NCBI GenBank assembly: GCA_000994705.1
Contig: LBZL01000002.1
Coordinates: forward strand, 536 to 54,145
Direction of reading: 5' to 3'
DNA: 53,610 nt
Source of the DNA: Candidatus Nomurabacteria bacterium GW2011_GWB1_40_7
GTDB taxonomy: Bacteria; Patescibacteriota; Minisyncoccia; Phycocordibacterales; UBA9973
Part shown: in pieces, positions 1 to 7,988 of the stretch
Layout: every line of letters begins with the position of its first letter
Position numbering within the stretch: the stretch's first letter is position 1
Notes under the pieces: generated by a model
The model's input: only the letters and a program-made list of their open reading frames with translations
The model's database searches: none
Told to the model about the DNA's origin: nothing
Position numbers and translations under genes: made by a program

Positions 1-929
1 AAATCTTCCACTGTGCCAAGAGTGCCATTTACAAATCTTTCTTTCGGATTGTTCTTGGTGCACATAACCACGGCACCTTTTTTCAGACAAAGAACTTCTG
101 GCGAAAGACAGCCCTTTTTGAGACCAAAAACAAGGGATTCTTTGCCACTCGATGTCATGGTAAATTTTTTGGATTCTGCCCCTATTTTGTTGAGCATTTC
201 CATATTCACCTCATCCACATTCACATTGCGTGAAAAAAGCTTCGTTGTATTTTCCGGAAATTTGCTTGAGTCTCCCATGCGAGAATGAATGTGTTTTAAA
301 TGACTATCTTCCATTTTGCCAAGACGAATAGCCGAAAGCACAGAGAGAAAATCTGCATCGTCTTGCCGATGTTGTTCGGTAAGATAACAAGTGACTGGAG
401 CGAGCTTGCGCCACGCTTCGGATTCAAAAGCGAAATAAATTTTTACTTCGTTGATCAATTTGTCTTGCACGTTACTAACAGAATTTTTCTTTTCTATTGG
501 TGGAAGTTGAAAAAAATCTCCGACAAAAACAATCTGCATCCCGCCGAAAGGCTCCTCATTTTGCTTTATCTCCCGACAAATCGCGTCAAGCATGGATAAA
601 GTCTCGCTCCGAAGCATGGATATTTCATCTATAATAAGCACGCGAGTTTTTAATACGCGCTTATGAATATATTCATTGCTCGTAATTCGATCTAAATCAT
701 AGTCATTCAAACTTTCTTTTATGCCTATGCCACTCCATGAATGTATAGTCATACCGCCAATATGTGTAGCGGCAATGCCAGTCGACGCAGTAATAGCGGG
801 TTCTATATCACGCTCCCGCAAATAGGAAACGAATTTATTTATCGTGTAAGTCTTGCCGGCGCCGGGCTCGCCCGTAAGAAAAACATTCGCGCCTGTTTTA
901 AGTATTGAAAGCGCTTCGTTTTGAGTCAT
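1..929 (-). CDS. PIF1-like ATP-dependent DNA helicase (3' end beyond window)
   Basis: Translating the minus strand from the ATG at 929 gives 309 open codons up to the window edge. A Walker A motif GEPGAGKT lies near residue 20, Walker B LIIDEISML near 90, a GDFFQLPP motif near 130, and QHRQ near 175. This order is typical of PIF1/RecD-like superfamily 1B 5'-3' helicases, which unwind G-quadruplexes and stalled replication intermediates. The C-terminal motifs and any accessory domain are outside the window, so PIF1 versus another RecD-like helicase is inferred from the N-terminal half. An extended -10 box sits just upstream, implying a nearly leaderless transcript. The gene is separate from the deoxyhypusine-synthase-like gene behind it. 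Confidence 0.88.
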   Translation of the reverse strand, partial: MTQNEALSILKTGANVFLTGEPGAGKTYTINKFVSYLRERDIEPAITASTGIAATHIGGMTIHSWSGIGIKESLNDYDLDRITSNEYIHKRVLKTRVLIIDEISMLRSETLSMLDAICREIKQNEEPFGGMQIVFVGDFFQLPPIEKKNSVSNVQDKLINEVKIYFAFESEAWRKLAPVTCYLTEQHRQDDADFLSVLSAIRLGKMEDSHLKHIHSRMGDSSKFPENTTKLFSRNVNVDEVNMEMLNKIGAESKKFTMTSSGKESLVFGLKKGCLSPEVLCLKKGAVVMCTKNNPKERFVNGTLGTVED

Positions 930-935
930 AATTTT

Positions 936-944
936 ATTCTATCA
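936..944 (-). promoter_or_regulatory. extended -10 promoter of the PIF1-like helicase
   Basis: On the minus strand TGATAGAAT ends seven bases before the ATG at 929. This is a TGn extended -10 element, and initiation about 7 nt downstream would fall on or next to the start codon. The rest of the 930-1032 gap shows nothing else I can support. Confidence 0.5.
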
Positions 945-1032
945 CAAGCAACTTAGAAGTGTCAGAGCGGACGGGTCTTATCAATTCTTTTTTCGCGCTG
1001 GCTGTGATTTTAACATAAATGTACATCCCTTT

Positions 1033-2028
1033 TTACTTTTCGTTTAGAGTATAGCGATCCAAAATAGCTTCAAACATAAGCGGAGCAACGATAGTCGCGT
1101 CAGACTCTATCACAAACATCGGAGTTTCTTTGGTAAGTTTATCCCAAGTAATTTTTTCATTTGGGGTCGCGCCAGAGTATGAGCCATAAGAAGTGGTGCT
1201 GTCGGAAATCTGGCAGAAATACCCCCAAGGTCGAACCGACTTCTTCAAATCGTATTTTATAGAAGGCACAACACAAATCGGGAAGTCTCCGGAAATGCCT
1301 CCGCCGATTTGGAAAAATCCTAAACCTGCGCCCTCCGAGGAGAGTTCTGTATATTTATCATAAAGATACATCATGTATTCCACGCCAGTTTTCATCACAC
1401 TCGGTTTTATTTCACCTGCCTTACAGTATCCTGCAAAAATATTTCCCAAGGTAGAATCCTCCCAACCAGGCACCACTATCGGTAAATTATTTTTCGCCGC
1501 TTCTAGAAGCCAGCAATGTTCTGGATCACCTTCATATTTACCCTTTAGTTCATCAGACAATAAGATTTGATAAAAATATTCATGTGGAAAAAAACGCTCG
1601 CCATTTTTTTTCGCTTCTTTCCATCGCTTTAAAATAATCGGCTCTATAACGCGGAAAGCTTCTTCTTCCGGAATAGAGGTATCGGTTACTCTTCGTTCTC
1701 CTCTGTTTAAAATGGCTTCGTCGTCTTCCTTCGTAAAATATCTGTAGTCGGGATAATCTTTATAACTATTGTGCGCCACCAATCTAAAAATTGATTCCTC
1801 TAAATTTGCGCCAGTGCAAGAGATCGCATGGATTTTGTTCTCTTTTATCATTGCCGCCAAAGTAACACCGAGCTGAGCGGAAGACATCGCGCCCCCCATG
1901 GCGAGAAGCATTTTCCCTCCCTCGTCCAAGTGTTTCTTGAAAGCGAGTGTCGCGTCCTTCATCTGGCGAGCGTTAAAATTATGGAATAATTTTTGAAACA
2001 AACCTAAAATTGATATTTCTTTTTTCAT
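1033..2028 (-). CDS. deoxyhypusine synthase-like protein
   Basis: This 331-residue protein belongs to the deoxyhypusine synthase family, whose eukaryotic and archaeal members use NAD and spermidine to modify a lysine of translation factor eIF5A. Visible family features are the glycine-rich N-terminal segment AMGGAMSSAQLG (about residues 43-54), the SCTGANLEES motif near 70, the GWEDSTLGN segment near 190, FFQIGGGISGDFP near 240 and a C-terminal ITWDKL segment that keeps the lysine matching the catalytic lysine of the family. Bacteria lack eIF5A, so bacterial members probably act on a free polyamine or another acceptor. Homospermidine synthase-like activity is one possibility, but the substrate cannot be read from sequence. 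The gene is monocistronic with its own promoter. Confidence 0.85.
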   Translation of the reverse strand: MKKEISILGLFQKLFHNFNARQMKDATLAFKKHLDEGGKMLLAMGGAMSSAQLGVTLAAMIKENKIHAISCTGANLEESIFRLVAHNSYKDYPDYRYFTKEDDEAILNRGERRVTDTSIPEEEAFRVIEPIILKRWKEAKKNGERFFPHEYFYQILLSDELKGKYEGDPEHCWLLEAAKNNLPIVVPGWEDSTLGNIFAGYCKAGEIKPSVMKTGVEYMMYLYDKYTELSSEGAGLGFFQIGGGISGDFPICVVPSIKYDLKKSVRPWGYFCQISDSTTSYGSYSGATPNEKITWDKLTKETPMFVIESDATIVAPLMFEAILDRYTLNEK

Positions 2029-2034
2029 GCTTAT

Positions 2035-2064
2035 ATTATATTAAAAAACAGACAAAAAAGACAA
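2035..2064 (-). promoter_or_regulatory. promoter of the deoxyhypusine synthase-like gene
   Basis: The minus strand has TTGTCT (2064-2059), an 18-base spacer and TATAAT (2040-2035). The -10 box ends six bases before the ATG at 2028, so the transcript should begin at or beside the start codon. Confidence 0.6.
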
Positions 2065-2082
2065 TATCAAGATAGAGATAAT

Positions 2083-2111
2083 TTGCTTTTCAAAATAAAA
2101 TATGCAATAAT
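2083..2111 (+). promoter_or_regulatory. promoter of secG
   Basis: TTGCTT (2083-2088), a 17-base spacer and AATAAT (2106-2111) preceded by TGC. The ATG at 2118 is seven bases from the -10 box, again predicting a leaderless message. It is divergent from the promoter of the preceding minus-strand gene. Confidence 0.5.
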
Positions 2112-2117
2112 TGCATT

Positions 2118-2360
2118 ATGAATTTAGTAGCAAAGATTCTGCCCTACGCGCAGATTATTCTTTCCGTAATATTGGTAGCGGCCGTTTTACTCCAGCAATC
2201 GGCGGCCGGACTCGGAGGCGCTTTGGGCGGAAGCGATAGCACGTCCTTTCACCACACCCGACGGGGCTTTGAGAGATTTCTTTTTTATTTGTCCCTCGTT
2301 TGTGGAATTCTCTTTGCTTTATTGGCGCTTCTCAGTATAATAATAAAAGCGAATAGTTAA
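2118..2360 (+). CDS. secG: preprotein translocase subunit SecG
   Basis: An 80-residue protein with two transmembrane segments (about residues 8-27 and 54-76) and the SecG signature between them: VAAVLLQQSAAGLGGALGG followed by a GFERFLFYLS stretch. SecG is the small third subunit of the SecYEG protein-conducting channel in the cytoplasmic membrane and assists SecA-driven export. Length and topology match the family. It starts a plus-strand run with the solute-binding protein, RNase J and the MFS gene, with short spacers that suggest co-transcription. Confidence 0.93.
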   Translation: MNLVAKILPYAQIILSVILVAAVLLQQSAAGLGGALGGSDSTSFHHTRRGFERFLFYLSLVCGILFALLALLSIIIKANS

Positions 2361-2383
2361 TATCTTGCTTTGAATTTCTTAAA

Positions 2384-4147
2384 ATGAATCTTTATAATTG
2401 GATACGCCGGTTAAAAATTGCTGGCAAATTGCCTAAAAAAGACGAAATAAATTCAATTTTTGCCTCCTTTTCAAAAAAAGAATGGATTATTTTTGTTGTG
2501 CTGTTAATAATACTTTTAGCAAGTACCCTATCAATTCTTGAGAGTATAAATAAATCCTTAATGGTAAGCGTGCCGGCCTACGGAGGTTCTGTTTCTGAAG
2601 GCATCATTGGCGCTCCGCGTTTTATAAATCCGATACTGGCAAATTCTCCCGTCGACCAGGACCTTGTCTCGCTCATTTATTCCGGCCTAATGAGAAAAAA
2701 TCCGGACGGAACTCTTTCCCCGGATTTGGCCGAAAAATACGAAATGTCTAAAAACGGCCTAATCTACACTTTTACGCTAAAAGATAAAATATATTTTCAA
2801 GACGGAGAACCGGTCACCGCGGATGATGTGATTTTTACCATAAATAAAGTCAAGGACTCAATCATCAAAAGCCCGCGCAAAGCGGACTGGGACGGTGTAA
2901 CGGCTACAAAAATAAACGACAAGACGATAGAGTTTACCTTGAGACAGCCCTATCCATCTTTTTTGAAGAACGCGACGATTGGCGTAATGCCGCGGTCTTT
3001 ATGGGACAATTCCCCCATAGAGCTTAATGAAGCGAACATTTCCCCAATCGGCTCCGGACCTTATATGATAAAAAGCGTCGCTAAAGAATCATCGGGAGTC
3101 ATAAATTCTTACGAGCTTATTTCGTTTAAAAAATTCATACTGGGCGAACCATACATAAAGACGATTAGCCTGCATTTTTATTCAAACGAAGACGACTTAA
3201 TCAAAGCGCTTGGGAACAACGAGGTGGACCAAATAAGCTCTGTCACTCCTTTAAATGCGGATATTTTAAAGGAAAGAAATTATCAGATAGATTCTTCGGT
3301 GCTTCCGCGAGTGTTCGGGCTTTTTTTCAATCAAAATCAAAATCAGCTTTTTACCGACAAAATAATCACCCAAGCCATTGATCAAGTGATAGATAAAGAT
3401 AAAATAGTCCGCGAAGTGCTTTTCGGATACGGAGTCGCGATTGATAACCCGATACCGCCGAACATGATTGCTTATCAGAAATTAAATGAAAAAGATGATA
3501 TTTCGCGCGAGGAAATATTGAAAAATGCGCAAAATATTTTAGCCAAAGACGGCTGGTCAAAAGGTTCGGATGGTTTTTTGCAAAAAACCACAACGGATAA
3601 AAATAAAAAGAAAAAAAATACTGCGCTGGAATTCTCCATTTCGACCGGGAATTCTCCCGAGCTCGTAAAGACAGCCGAGCTGATACAGCGGGATTTAGCG
3701 GCCGTAGGCATAAAAGTCAATATAAAAACTTTTGAGGTCGGCAATTTAAATCAAAACATAATTCGCCCGCGCAATTATGATTCTCTTCTGTTCGGACAAA
3801 TCATAAATCATGAATCCGACTTATTCGCCTTTTGGCATTCATCCCAAAGAAAAGATCCGGGGCTTAATATCGCTTTATATACCAATGCCAAAGTGGACAA
3901 AATTTTGGAAGACGCCTCCATTATCGTTGATGAACAACAGAGAATTAAAAAATACGCCCAATTTGAAGATGAAATTAAAAAAGATATGCCAGTCGTTTTT
4001 TTGTATAGCCCCAATTTCATATACGTAGTGTCTCCCAAGATAAAGGGGTTTTCTTTTGACCGCATTATTTCATCCACAGATCGTTTTTCAAATGTATATT
4101 CATGGTACACCGAAACGGAAAATGTTTGGAAAATATTTAGCAAATAA
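2384..4147 (+). CDS. membrane-anchored oligopeptide-binding-type protein (SBP family 5)
   Basis: This 587-residue protein has a cytoplasmic N-terminus of about 32 residues, one transmembrane helix (about 33-52) and an extracellular family-5 solute-binding domain. Family hallmarks are SGLMRKNPDGTLSPDLAEKY (near residue 98), the FTLKDKIYFQDGEPVTADDV region (near 130) and the C-terminal ligand lobe. Such proteins capture peptides, nickel or other solutes for ABC permeases. No permease or ATPase gene is next to it, and it is anchored by a helix rather than a lipobox cysteine, so it may partner with a distant permease or act as a sensor or chaperone. It lies between secG and RNase J. Confidence 0.85.
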   Translation: MNLYNWIRRLKIAGKLPKKDEINSIFASFSKKEWIIFVVLLIILLASTLSILESINKSLMVSVPAYGGSVSEGIIGAPRFINPILANSPVDQDLVSLIYSGLMRKNPDGTLSPDLAEKYEMSKNGLIYTFTLKDKIYFQDGEPVTADDVIFTINKVKDSIIKSPRKADWDGVTATKINDKTIEFTLRQPYPSFLKNATIGVMPRSLWDNSPIELNEANISPIGSGPYMIKSVAKESSGVINSYELISFKKFILGEPYIKTISLHFYSNEDDLIKALGNNEVDQISSVTPLNADILKERNYQIDSSVLPRVFGLFFNQNQNQLFTDKIITQAIDQVIDKDKIVREVLFGYGVAIDNPIPPNMIAYQKLNEKDDISREEILKNAQNILAKDGWSKGSDGFLQKTTTDKNKKKKNTALEFSISTGNSPELVKTAELIQRDLAAVGIKVNIKTFEVGNLNQNIIRPRNYDSLLFGQIINHESDLFAFWHSSQRKDPGLNIALYTNAKVDKILEDASIIVDEQQRIKKYAQFEDEIKKDMPVVFLYSPNFIYVVSPKIKGFSFDRIISSTDRFSNVYSWYTETENVWKIFSK

Positions 4148-4156
4148 CATAAAAAA

Positions 4157-6100
4157 ATGACAAAAAAAACAAGATTGCCATTCAGTGCTCTGACTATTGA
4201 ACATGAAAAGCCTAAATCAGACGCTCCACGCCCAGAACTTAGACGTGGGATATCTTCCCTTGGCCGTAGACTTTCGGGTGAGGCCGAAAGAAAAAGAACG
4301 ACTAAAAGTTCTACTTATCAATACACCCAAAAAAGATACGGCCAAAACAAAGCATCTAGCCCGTTTAACCCTAAAAATCAATACAAAAACATTGAGGGCG
4401 CAAAAATCCCTTCAATAGAGCCGGGGGTAATTCGTGTTATTCCTTTGGGCGGAGTGGAAGAAATCGGAAAAAATATGACTGCCGTAGAAATAGGCGACGA
4501 TATTATCGTAATAGATGCCGGCATGCATTTTTCCAACGAAACAACGCCCGGGGTTGATTATGTTATTCCCAATACGACTTATTTGGAAGAACATAAAGAT
4601 AAAATCCGCGCTCTCTTTATAACACATGGACACTTAGACCATATCGGTGGTGTCCCCTTGGTACTTTCCCGCATTGGCAATCCTCCAGTATATTCTAGAA
4701 ATCTTTCTATCCTAATGATGAAAAAACGCCAGGCGGAATTCCCCCACTTCCCTGCCATGAAGGAAAATATTGTGGAGAAAGATTCTGTGATAACTTGCGG
4801 AAAAATAAAAATTCGATTTTTTGGCGTAACACATACTATCCCAGATGCTATGGGAATAATTATAGAAACCGAAAATGGATGGATTGTAACTCCGGGAGAT
4901 TATAAGCTCGACCAAATAGATGGCATTGTCTCTAAGGAAGAAGAAAAAGAATATTCTATTTTTGACAAAGCGAAAGTACTGCTTCTCATGACTGACTCCA
5001 CCAACATTGAAAACGAGGGCTTTTCTTTGCCGGAAATAAAAGTGCATCAGGGATTGGAAAACTTATTAAAAAAAATAAATGGCAGAATAATTATAGCCGC
5101 TTTCTCTTCCAGTATCACTCGCTTAGCCCATGTGGTTAAAACTGCTGAAAATTTGGGTAAAAAGGTAGCCCTAGATGGACGCTCAATGAAGACAAATATT
5201 GATGTTGCTATTGAAGCCGGTTTTTTCCAGCCTAAAAAGGGAACCATTATACCTATTGAGGAAGCATCTAGTTATCCACCCAATAAGGTTGTTGTCTTAA
5301 TGACCGGCGCCCAAGGCGAAGAATTTGCTTCTTTAAATCGCGCTGCCAATAAATCGCACAGAAAATTCTCCTTAAGTAAGGGAGACACGATAATACTTTC
5401 TGCTTCCATTATCCCCGGCAATGAGCTACAAGTACAAAAAATGAAAGATGCTCTGTCGCGTCAGGGAGTAAAAATAATTAGTTATCGTACCCCGGGTGAA
5501 GATTTTGTACACGCAACCGGACACGGCAATAAAGAAGATGTAAAATGGTTGCATCAAAAAATACACCCAAAATTTTTTGTACCGATTCACGGACATCATT
5601 ATCACCTTGAACTGCACAAAGAGCTCGCAATGGAACTCGGCATGCCTGAAGAGAATATCGTCGTTCCAGACAATGGATCGGTTATTGAAATCTCTGCGAA
5701 CGGACAAAAAATAACAACTCGCAAAGAACATGCTCCTAGTGGGGCTATGATGGTAGATGGAACTTCTATTAGCGACACTCAAGATGTCGTCATTCGCGAC
5801 CGAGTTATGCTCGCCCAGGACGGAATGTTTGTGATTATCGCGCTCGTTGACCAAAAAACGGGAAAATTAAAAAAATCGCCGGATTTGATTTCCCGCGGTT
5901 TCGTCTACTTGAAAGAAAACCAGGAACTTTTGCGTCAAGTAAGAATGATGATTAAAAAGGGGGTTGAAGACGCTACGGCTAAAAACCACATGGCGGATTT
6001 TGATTACATCAAGCAGGGATTGGGAGAAAATATTTCAAAATTCCTATATCAAAAAACCGCCAAACGACCGCTCGTTATACCGGTAATATTGAGCGTTTAA
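4157..6100 (+). CDS. rnj: ribonuclease J
   Basis: This 647-residue protein is an RNase J metallo-beta-lactamase/beta-CASP ribonuclease, the main 5'-3' exonuclease and endonuclease for mRNA decay and rRNA maturation in many bacteria lacking RNase E. The zinc-binding motif FITHGHLDHIGG lies near residue 155, the ligand motif VTPGDYKLD near 245, the beta-CASP section carries GAQGEEFASLNR near 385, and the histidine-rich PIHGHHYHLE motif lies near 475. The first 85 or so residues are basic, low in complexity and absent from most relatives. They contain a possible palindromic insertion (see repeat at 4226-4290). The start lacks an obvious Shine-Dalgarno sequence. The stop is six bases before the MFS gene start. 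Confidence 0.94.
   Translation: MTKKTRLPFSALTIEHEKPKSDAPRPELRRGISSLGRRLSGEAERKRTTKSSTYQYTQKRYGQNKASSPFNPKNQYKNIEGAKIPSIEPGVIRVIPLGGVEEIGKNMTAVEIGDDIIVIDAGMHFSNETTPGVDYVIPNTTYLEEHKDKIRALFITHGHLDHIGGVPLVLSRIGNPPVYSRNLSILMMKKRQAEFPHFPAMKENIVEKDSVITCGKIKIRFFGVTHTIPDAMGIIIETENGWIVTPGDYKLDQIDGIVSKEEEKEYSIFDKAKVLLLMTDSTNIENEGFSLPEIKVHQGLENLLKKINGRIIIAAFSSSITRLAHVVKTAENLGKKVALDGRSMKTNIDVAIEAGFFQPKKGTIIPIEEASSYPPNKVVVLMTGAQGEEFASLNRAANKSHRKFSLSKGDTIILSASIIPGNELQVQKMKDALSRQGVKIISYRTPGEDFVHATGHGNKEDVKWLHQKIHPKFFVPIHGHHYHLELHKELAMELGMPEENIVVPDNGSVIEISANGQKITTRKEHAPSGAMMVDGTSISDTQDVVIRDRVMLAQDGMFVIIALVDQKTGKLKKSPDLISRGFVYLKENQELLRQVRMMIKKGVEDATAKNHMADFDYIKQGLGENISKFLYQKTAKRPLVIPVILSV
4226..4290. repeat. 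possible in-frame palindromic insertion in the RNase J tail
   Basis: Two short hairpins follow each other in the disordered RNase J tail: CCACG (4226-4230) with CGTGG (4244-4248), and CTTTCGG (4271-4277) with CCGAAAG (4284-4290). They are in frame and in the least conserved part of the protein, as expected for a tolerated palindromic insertion, but no second copy is visible in the window. Confidence 0.3.
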
Positions 6101-6105
6101 AAAAT

Positions 6106-7266
6106 ATGTTTAAAGACAATCCAAAATTAAAAAACATTTTCTTTCTGGGTTTTTTATTCTCTTTGCATTTAGCTATCGTTTCCTATTTTAATTCTAGTTT
6201 TCTCTCTTTTTTTTCTTCTGAAAAAAATGTCAGCTTAATATACATATTAAGTTCTATTTTTTCTTTACTGGTGCTTTTCTTTGTACCTACAATATTAAAA
6301 AAAATTAGAGAATGCAGATTTTTGCTTTGGGTCTCCGGGTTAAGCGCTCTATCTTTACTTCTATTAGCCACTCTTAAAATCCCCGCGATCGTTATAATAA
6401 TATTTATTTTTTATTTTGCATTAAATTATTTAATTATTTTCGCGCTAGATGAATTAGTAGAAATATTCTCTAAAAATTCTTCCACGGGAAGAGTTCGTGG
6501 CTTATATCTAACTTTTGTTAATTTAGCTTGGGTAATCTCGCAAGCCTTCTCGGGAAAGATTTTATCAAAATACTCTTTCGTCGCATTATATTTCATTGCC
6601 TTCGCAATAATGATAATTTTTCTATTTGTCGCATTTTTCAGTTTCAAAAACTTAAAGGACCCAAAATACGACAAGGTATTGGGATGGCAATCTTTTAAAA
6701 ATTTTTTCGCAAACAAAAACCTTGCCCGCGCTTATAAAATAAATTTTCTTTTACAATTTTTCTATGCTTGGATGGTAATTTACACTCCAATATATTTGTA
6801 TGCGCACCTGGGTTTTAACTGGAAAGAAATCGGCACTATATTTATGGTAATGCTTTTGCCGTTCATTTTAATTCAATTTCCATTAGGAAAATATTCGGAC
6901 AAGATTGGAGAAAGGAAAATGCTAATTTATGGATTCCTGGTGGCTTCGCTCGCGACTTTGTCTCTTTTCTTTATAAAAAAACATGAAGTCTGGATTTGGG
7001 CCATAATGCTTTTCAGTACAAGGCTTGGCGTCGCAACGATAGAAGTAATGAGCGATGTTTATTTTTTTAAACACATCAATAAAGAAAACGATGAATTTAT
7101 CGCTGTCTATCGTAACACTGCTCCGGTATCTTATATTTTCGCCCCATTAATTGCTTTCGTCGCCTTTTACTTTATACCATCCTTTAATTTCATTTTTCTT
7201 ATCATGGGAACAATCATGCTTTATGGAGTCTATCTCGCTTCAACTATAAAAAATAGCGACATTTAA
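6106..7266 (+). CDS. major facilitator superfamily transporter-like protein
   Basis: This 386-residue, very hydrophobic protein has about 12 predicted transmembrane segments, typical for MFS carriers. Between the two halves is a cytoplasmic loop containing FKNLKDPKYDKVLGWQSFKN. The MFS-like loop motif GKYSDKIGERKMLIYG (about residue 263) resembles the conserved G-x3-D-R/K-x-G-R/K-R/K motif between helices 2-3 or 8-9. The substrate cannot be read. It follows RNase J by six bases and ends before the B12 riboswitch promoter, so it is not obviously under riboswitch control, although read-through is possible because no clear terminator separates them. Confidence 0.78.
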   Translation: MFKDNPKLKNIFFLGFLFSLHLAIVSYFNSSFLSFFSSEKNVSLIYILSSIFSLLVLFFVPTILKKIRECRFLLWVSGLSALSLLLLATLKIPAIVIIIFIFYFALNYLIIFALDELVEIFSKNSSTGRVRGLYLTFVNLAWVISQAFSGKILSKYSFVALYFIAFAIMIIFLFVAFFSFKNLKDPKYDKVLGWQSFKNFFANKNLARAYKINFLLQFFYAWMVIYTPIYLYAHLGFNWKEIGTIFMVMLLPFILIQFPLGKYSDKIGERKMLIYGFLVASLATLSLFFIKKHEVWIWAIMLFSTRLGVATIEVMSDVYFFKHINKENDEFIAVYRNTAPVSYIFAPLIAFVAFYFIPSFNFIFLIMGTIMLYGVYLASTIKNSDI

Positions 7267-7275
7267 TTATTTTTG

Positions 7276-7284
7276 TTATCCACA
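7276..7284 (+). promoter_or_regulatory. DnaA-box-like 9-mer
   Basis: An exact TTATCCACA lies between the MFS stop and the riboswitch promoter. It matches the consensus DnaA-binding 9-mer. Single boxes can regulate nearby promoters, but one 9-mer alone is weak evidence. Confidence 0.35.
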
Positions 7285-7291
7285 ATCCTAA

Positions 7292-7319
7292 TTGACAGAA
7301 TTTTTAGAAAATATAGAAT
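7292..7319 (+). promoter_or_regulatory. promoter of the cobalamin-riboswitch operon
   Basis: A consensus -35 box TTGACA (7292-7297), a 16-base spacer and TAGAAT (7314-7319). It is the best -35/-10 pair in the window. Transcription would begin near 7326, about 25 bases before the riboswitch aptamer, giving an unusually long leader for this genome. Confidence 0.75.
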
Positions 7320-7349
7320 AAGTGAGTTCGTTTGATAATTAAAAAGAAG

Positions 7350-7508
7350 TGATTGGGGAAACTGGTTAGATTCCAGTACAGTGCCGCTACGGTAAGCCTC
7401 GACTTTATGTCGTGGACAAGTCCGACTACCAATCATTTTATTAGTCCCGAGCAGGATCCCCTTCTTTTTTGAAGGCCCATAAATTCTGCTCTAATGCAGG
7501 ATTTTTTT
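7350..7508 (+). promoter_or_regulatory. cobalamin (B12) riboswitch with expression platform
   Basis: The aptamer is closed by TGATTGG (7350-7356) pairing with CCAATCA (7429-7435). Inside are the conserved cobalamin-riboswitch blocks: GGGAA then GGTTAGATTCC (7356-7374), the B12-box-like core GCCGCTACGGTAA (7383-7395), a hairpin around 7399-7413 and CAAGTCCGACTACC (7417-7430). Downstream, ATTCTGC (7483-7489) can pair with GCAGGAT (7496-7502), which holds the AGGA ribosome-binding site for the ATG at 7509 and is followed by a run of Ts. An identical GCAGGAT at 7451-7457 offers an alternative partner around a CCTTC/GAAGG hairpin. The switch could therefore act on translation, termination or both. 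Compact variants differ in preferring adenosyl- or aquo/methyl-cobalamin; the class cannot be assigned by eye. Confidence 0.85.
7483..7508 (+). terminator. riboswitch hairpin: ribosome-site sequester and possible terminator
   Basis: A seven-pair stem ATTCTGC/GCAGGAT (one G-U pair) with a six-base loop is followed directly by seven Ts (7502-7508). It hides the AGGA at 7498-7501, seven bases before the ATG at 7509. The stem is short for an efficient intrinsic terminator, so sequestration of the ribosome-binding site is at least as likely. Confidence 0.55.
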
Positions 7509-7988
7509 ATGCTTAAAAATAAAAAAATATTAATAATTGTTGGAGTACTTGTATTGGTTTTTCTCTGGGGAGGGCAAAATATTCTCGAGCGAACCCTTGG
7601 GATCAGAAATGTGCTGGGGACACATTTTCTGAACGGCGACGGACAGAGAAAATTTTCAACAGAAAATTTTCGTGGTGAGTCAGAGAATGTTTTGCCCGAA
7701 ACAGCAATTTTGGAAATTAACAAAACCCGCCATGAAACAGAACTTGCGGGCAGTGAAACTGTCTATGACTTTATGGATAAACTTCGCGATGAGGGAAAAA
7801 TAAATTTTACCGAAAAAACTTACGCGGGAATGGGAAAATTTATCGTTTCCATCAACGGAGTCAAGAGCAACGGAGCGGAAAATTGGATCTATTATGTGAA
7901 TGGCAAAGAAGCGCAAGTCGGCGTTTCAAATTATAAGATAAAAGCTGGAGACCTTGTCTCTTGGAAATATGAAAAAACAAATTATTAG
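7509..7988 (+). CDS. secreted DUF4430 (transcobalamin beta-domain-like) protein
   Basis: The chosen ATG at 7509 follows an AGGA ribosome-binding site by seven bases, giving 159 residues. An upstream in-frame ATG at 7494 lies in the riboswitch loop. The protein has a basic N-terminus and one membrane segment (about residues 6-24), a linker, then a DUF4430 domain from about residue 70: an ETVYDFMDKL helix, the NWIYYVNGKEAQVG core and the closing IKAGDLVSWKYE motif. DUF4430 is the bacterial relative of the C-terminal beta domain of transcobalamin and intrinsic factor. The gene is first in the cobalamin-riboswitch operon and overlaps the next gene by 20 bases. A role in cobalamin capture at the cell surface is inferred from domain plus riboswitch; DUF4430 alone does not prove B12 binding. 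Confidence 0.85.
   Translation: MLKNKKILIIVGVLVLVFLWGGQNILERTLGIRNVLGTHFLNGDGQRKFSTENFRGESENVLPETAILEINKTRHETELAGSETVYDFMDKLRDEGKINFTEKTYAGMGKFIVSINGVKSNGAENWIYYVNGKEAQVGVSNYKIKAGDLVSWKYEKTNY

Noticed and set aside
7276-7284. Replication origin at the DnaA boxes
   Set aside because: Boxes are single and scattered over 44 kb; there is no dnaA, dnaN or AT-rich unwinding region beside them.
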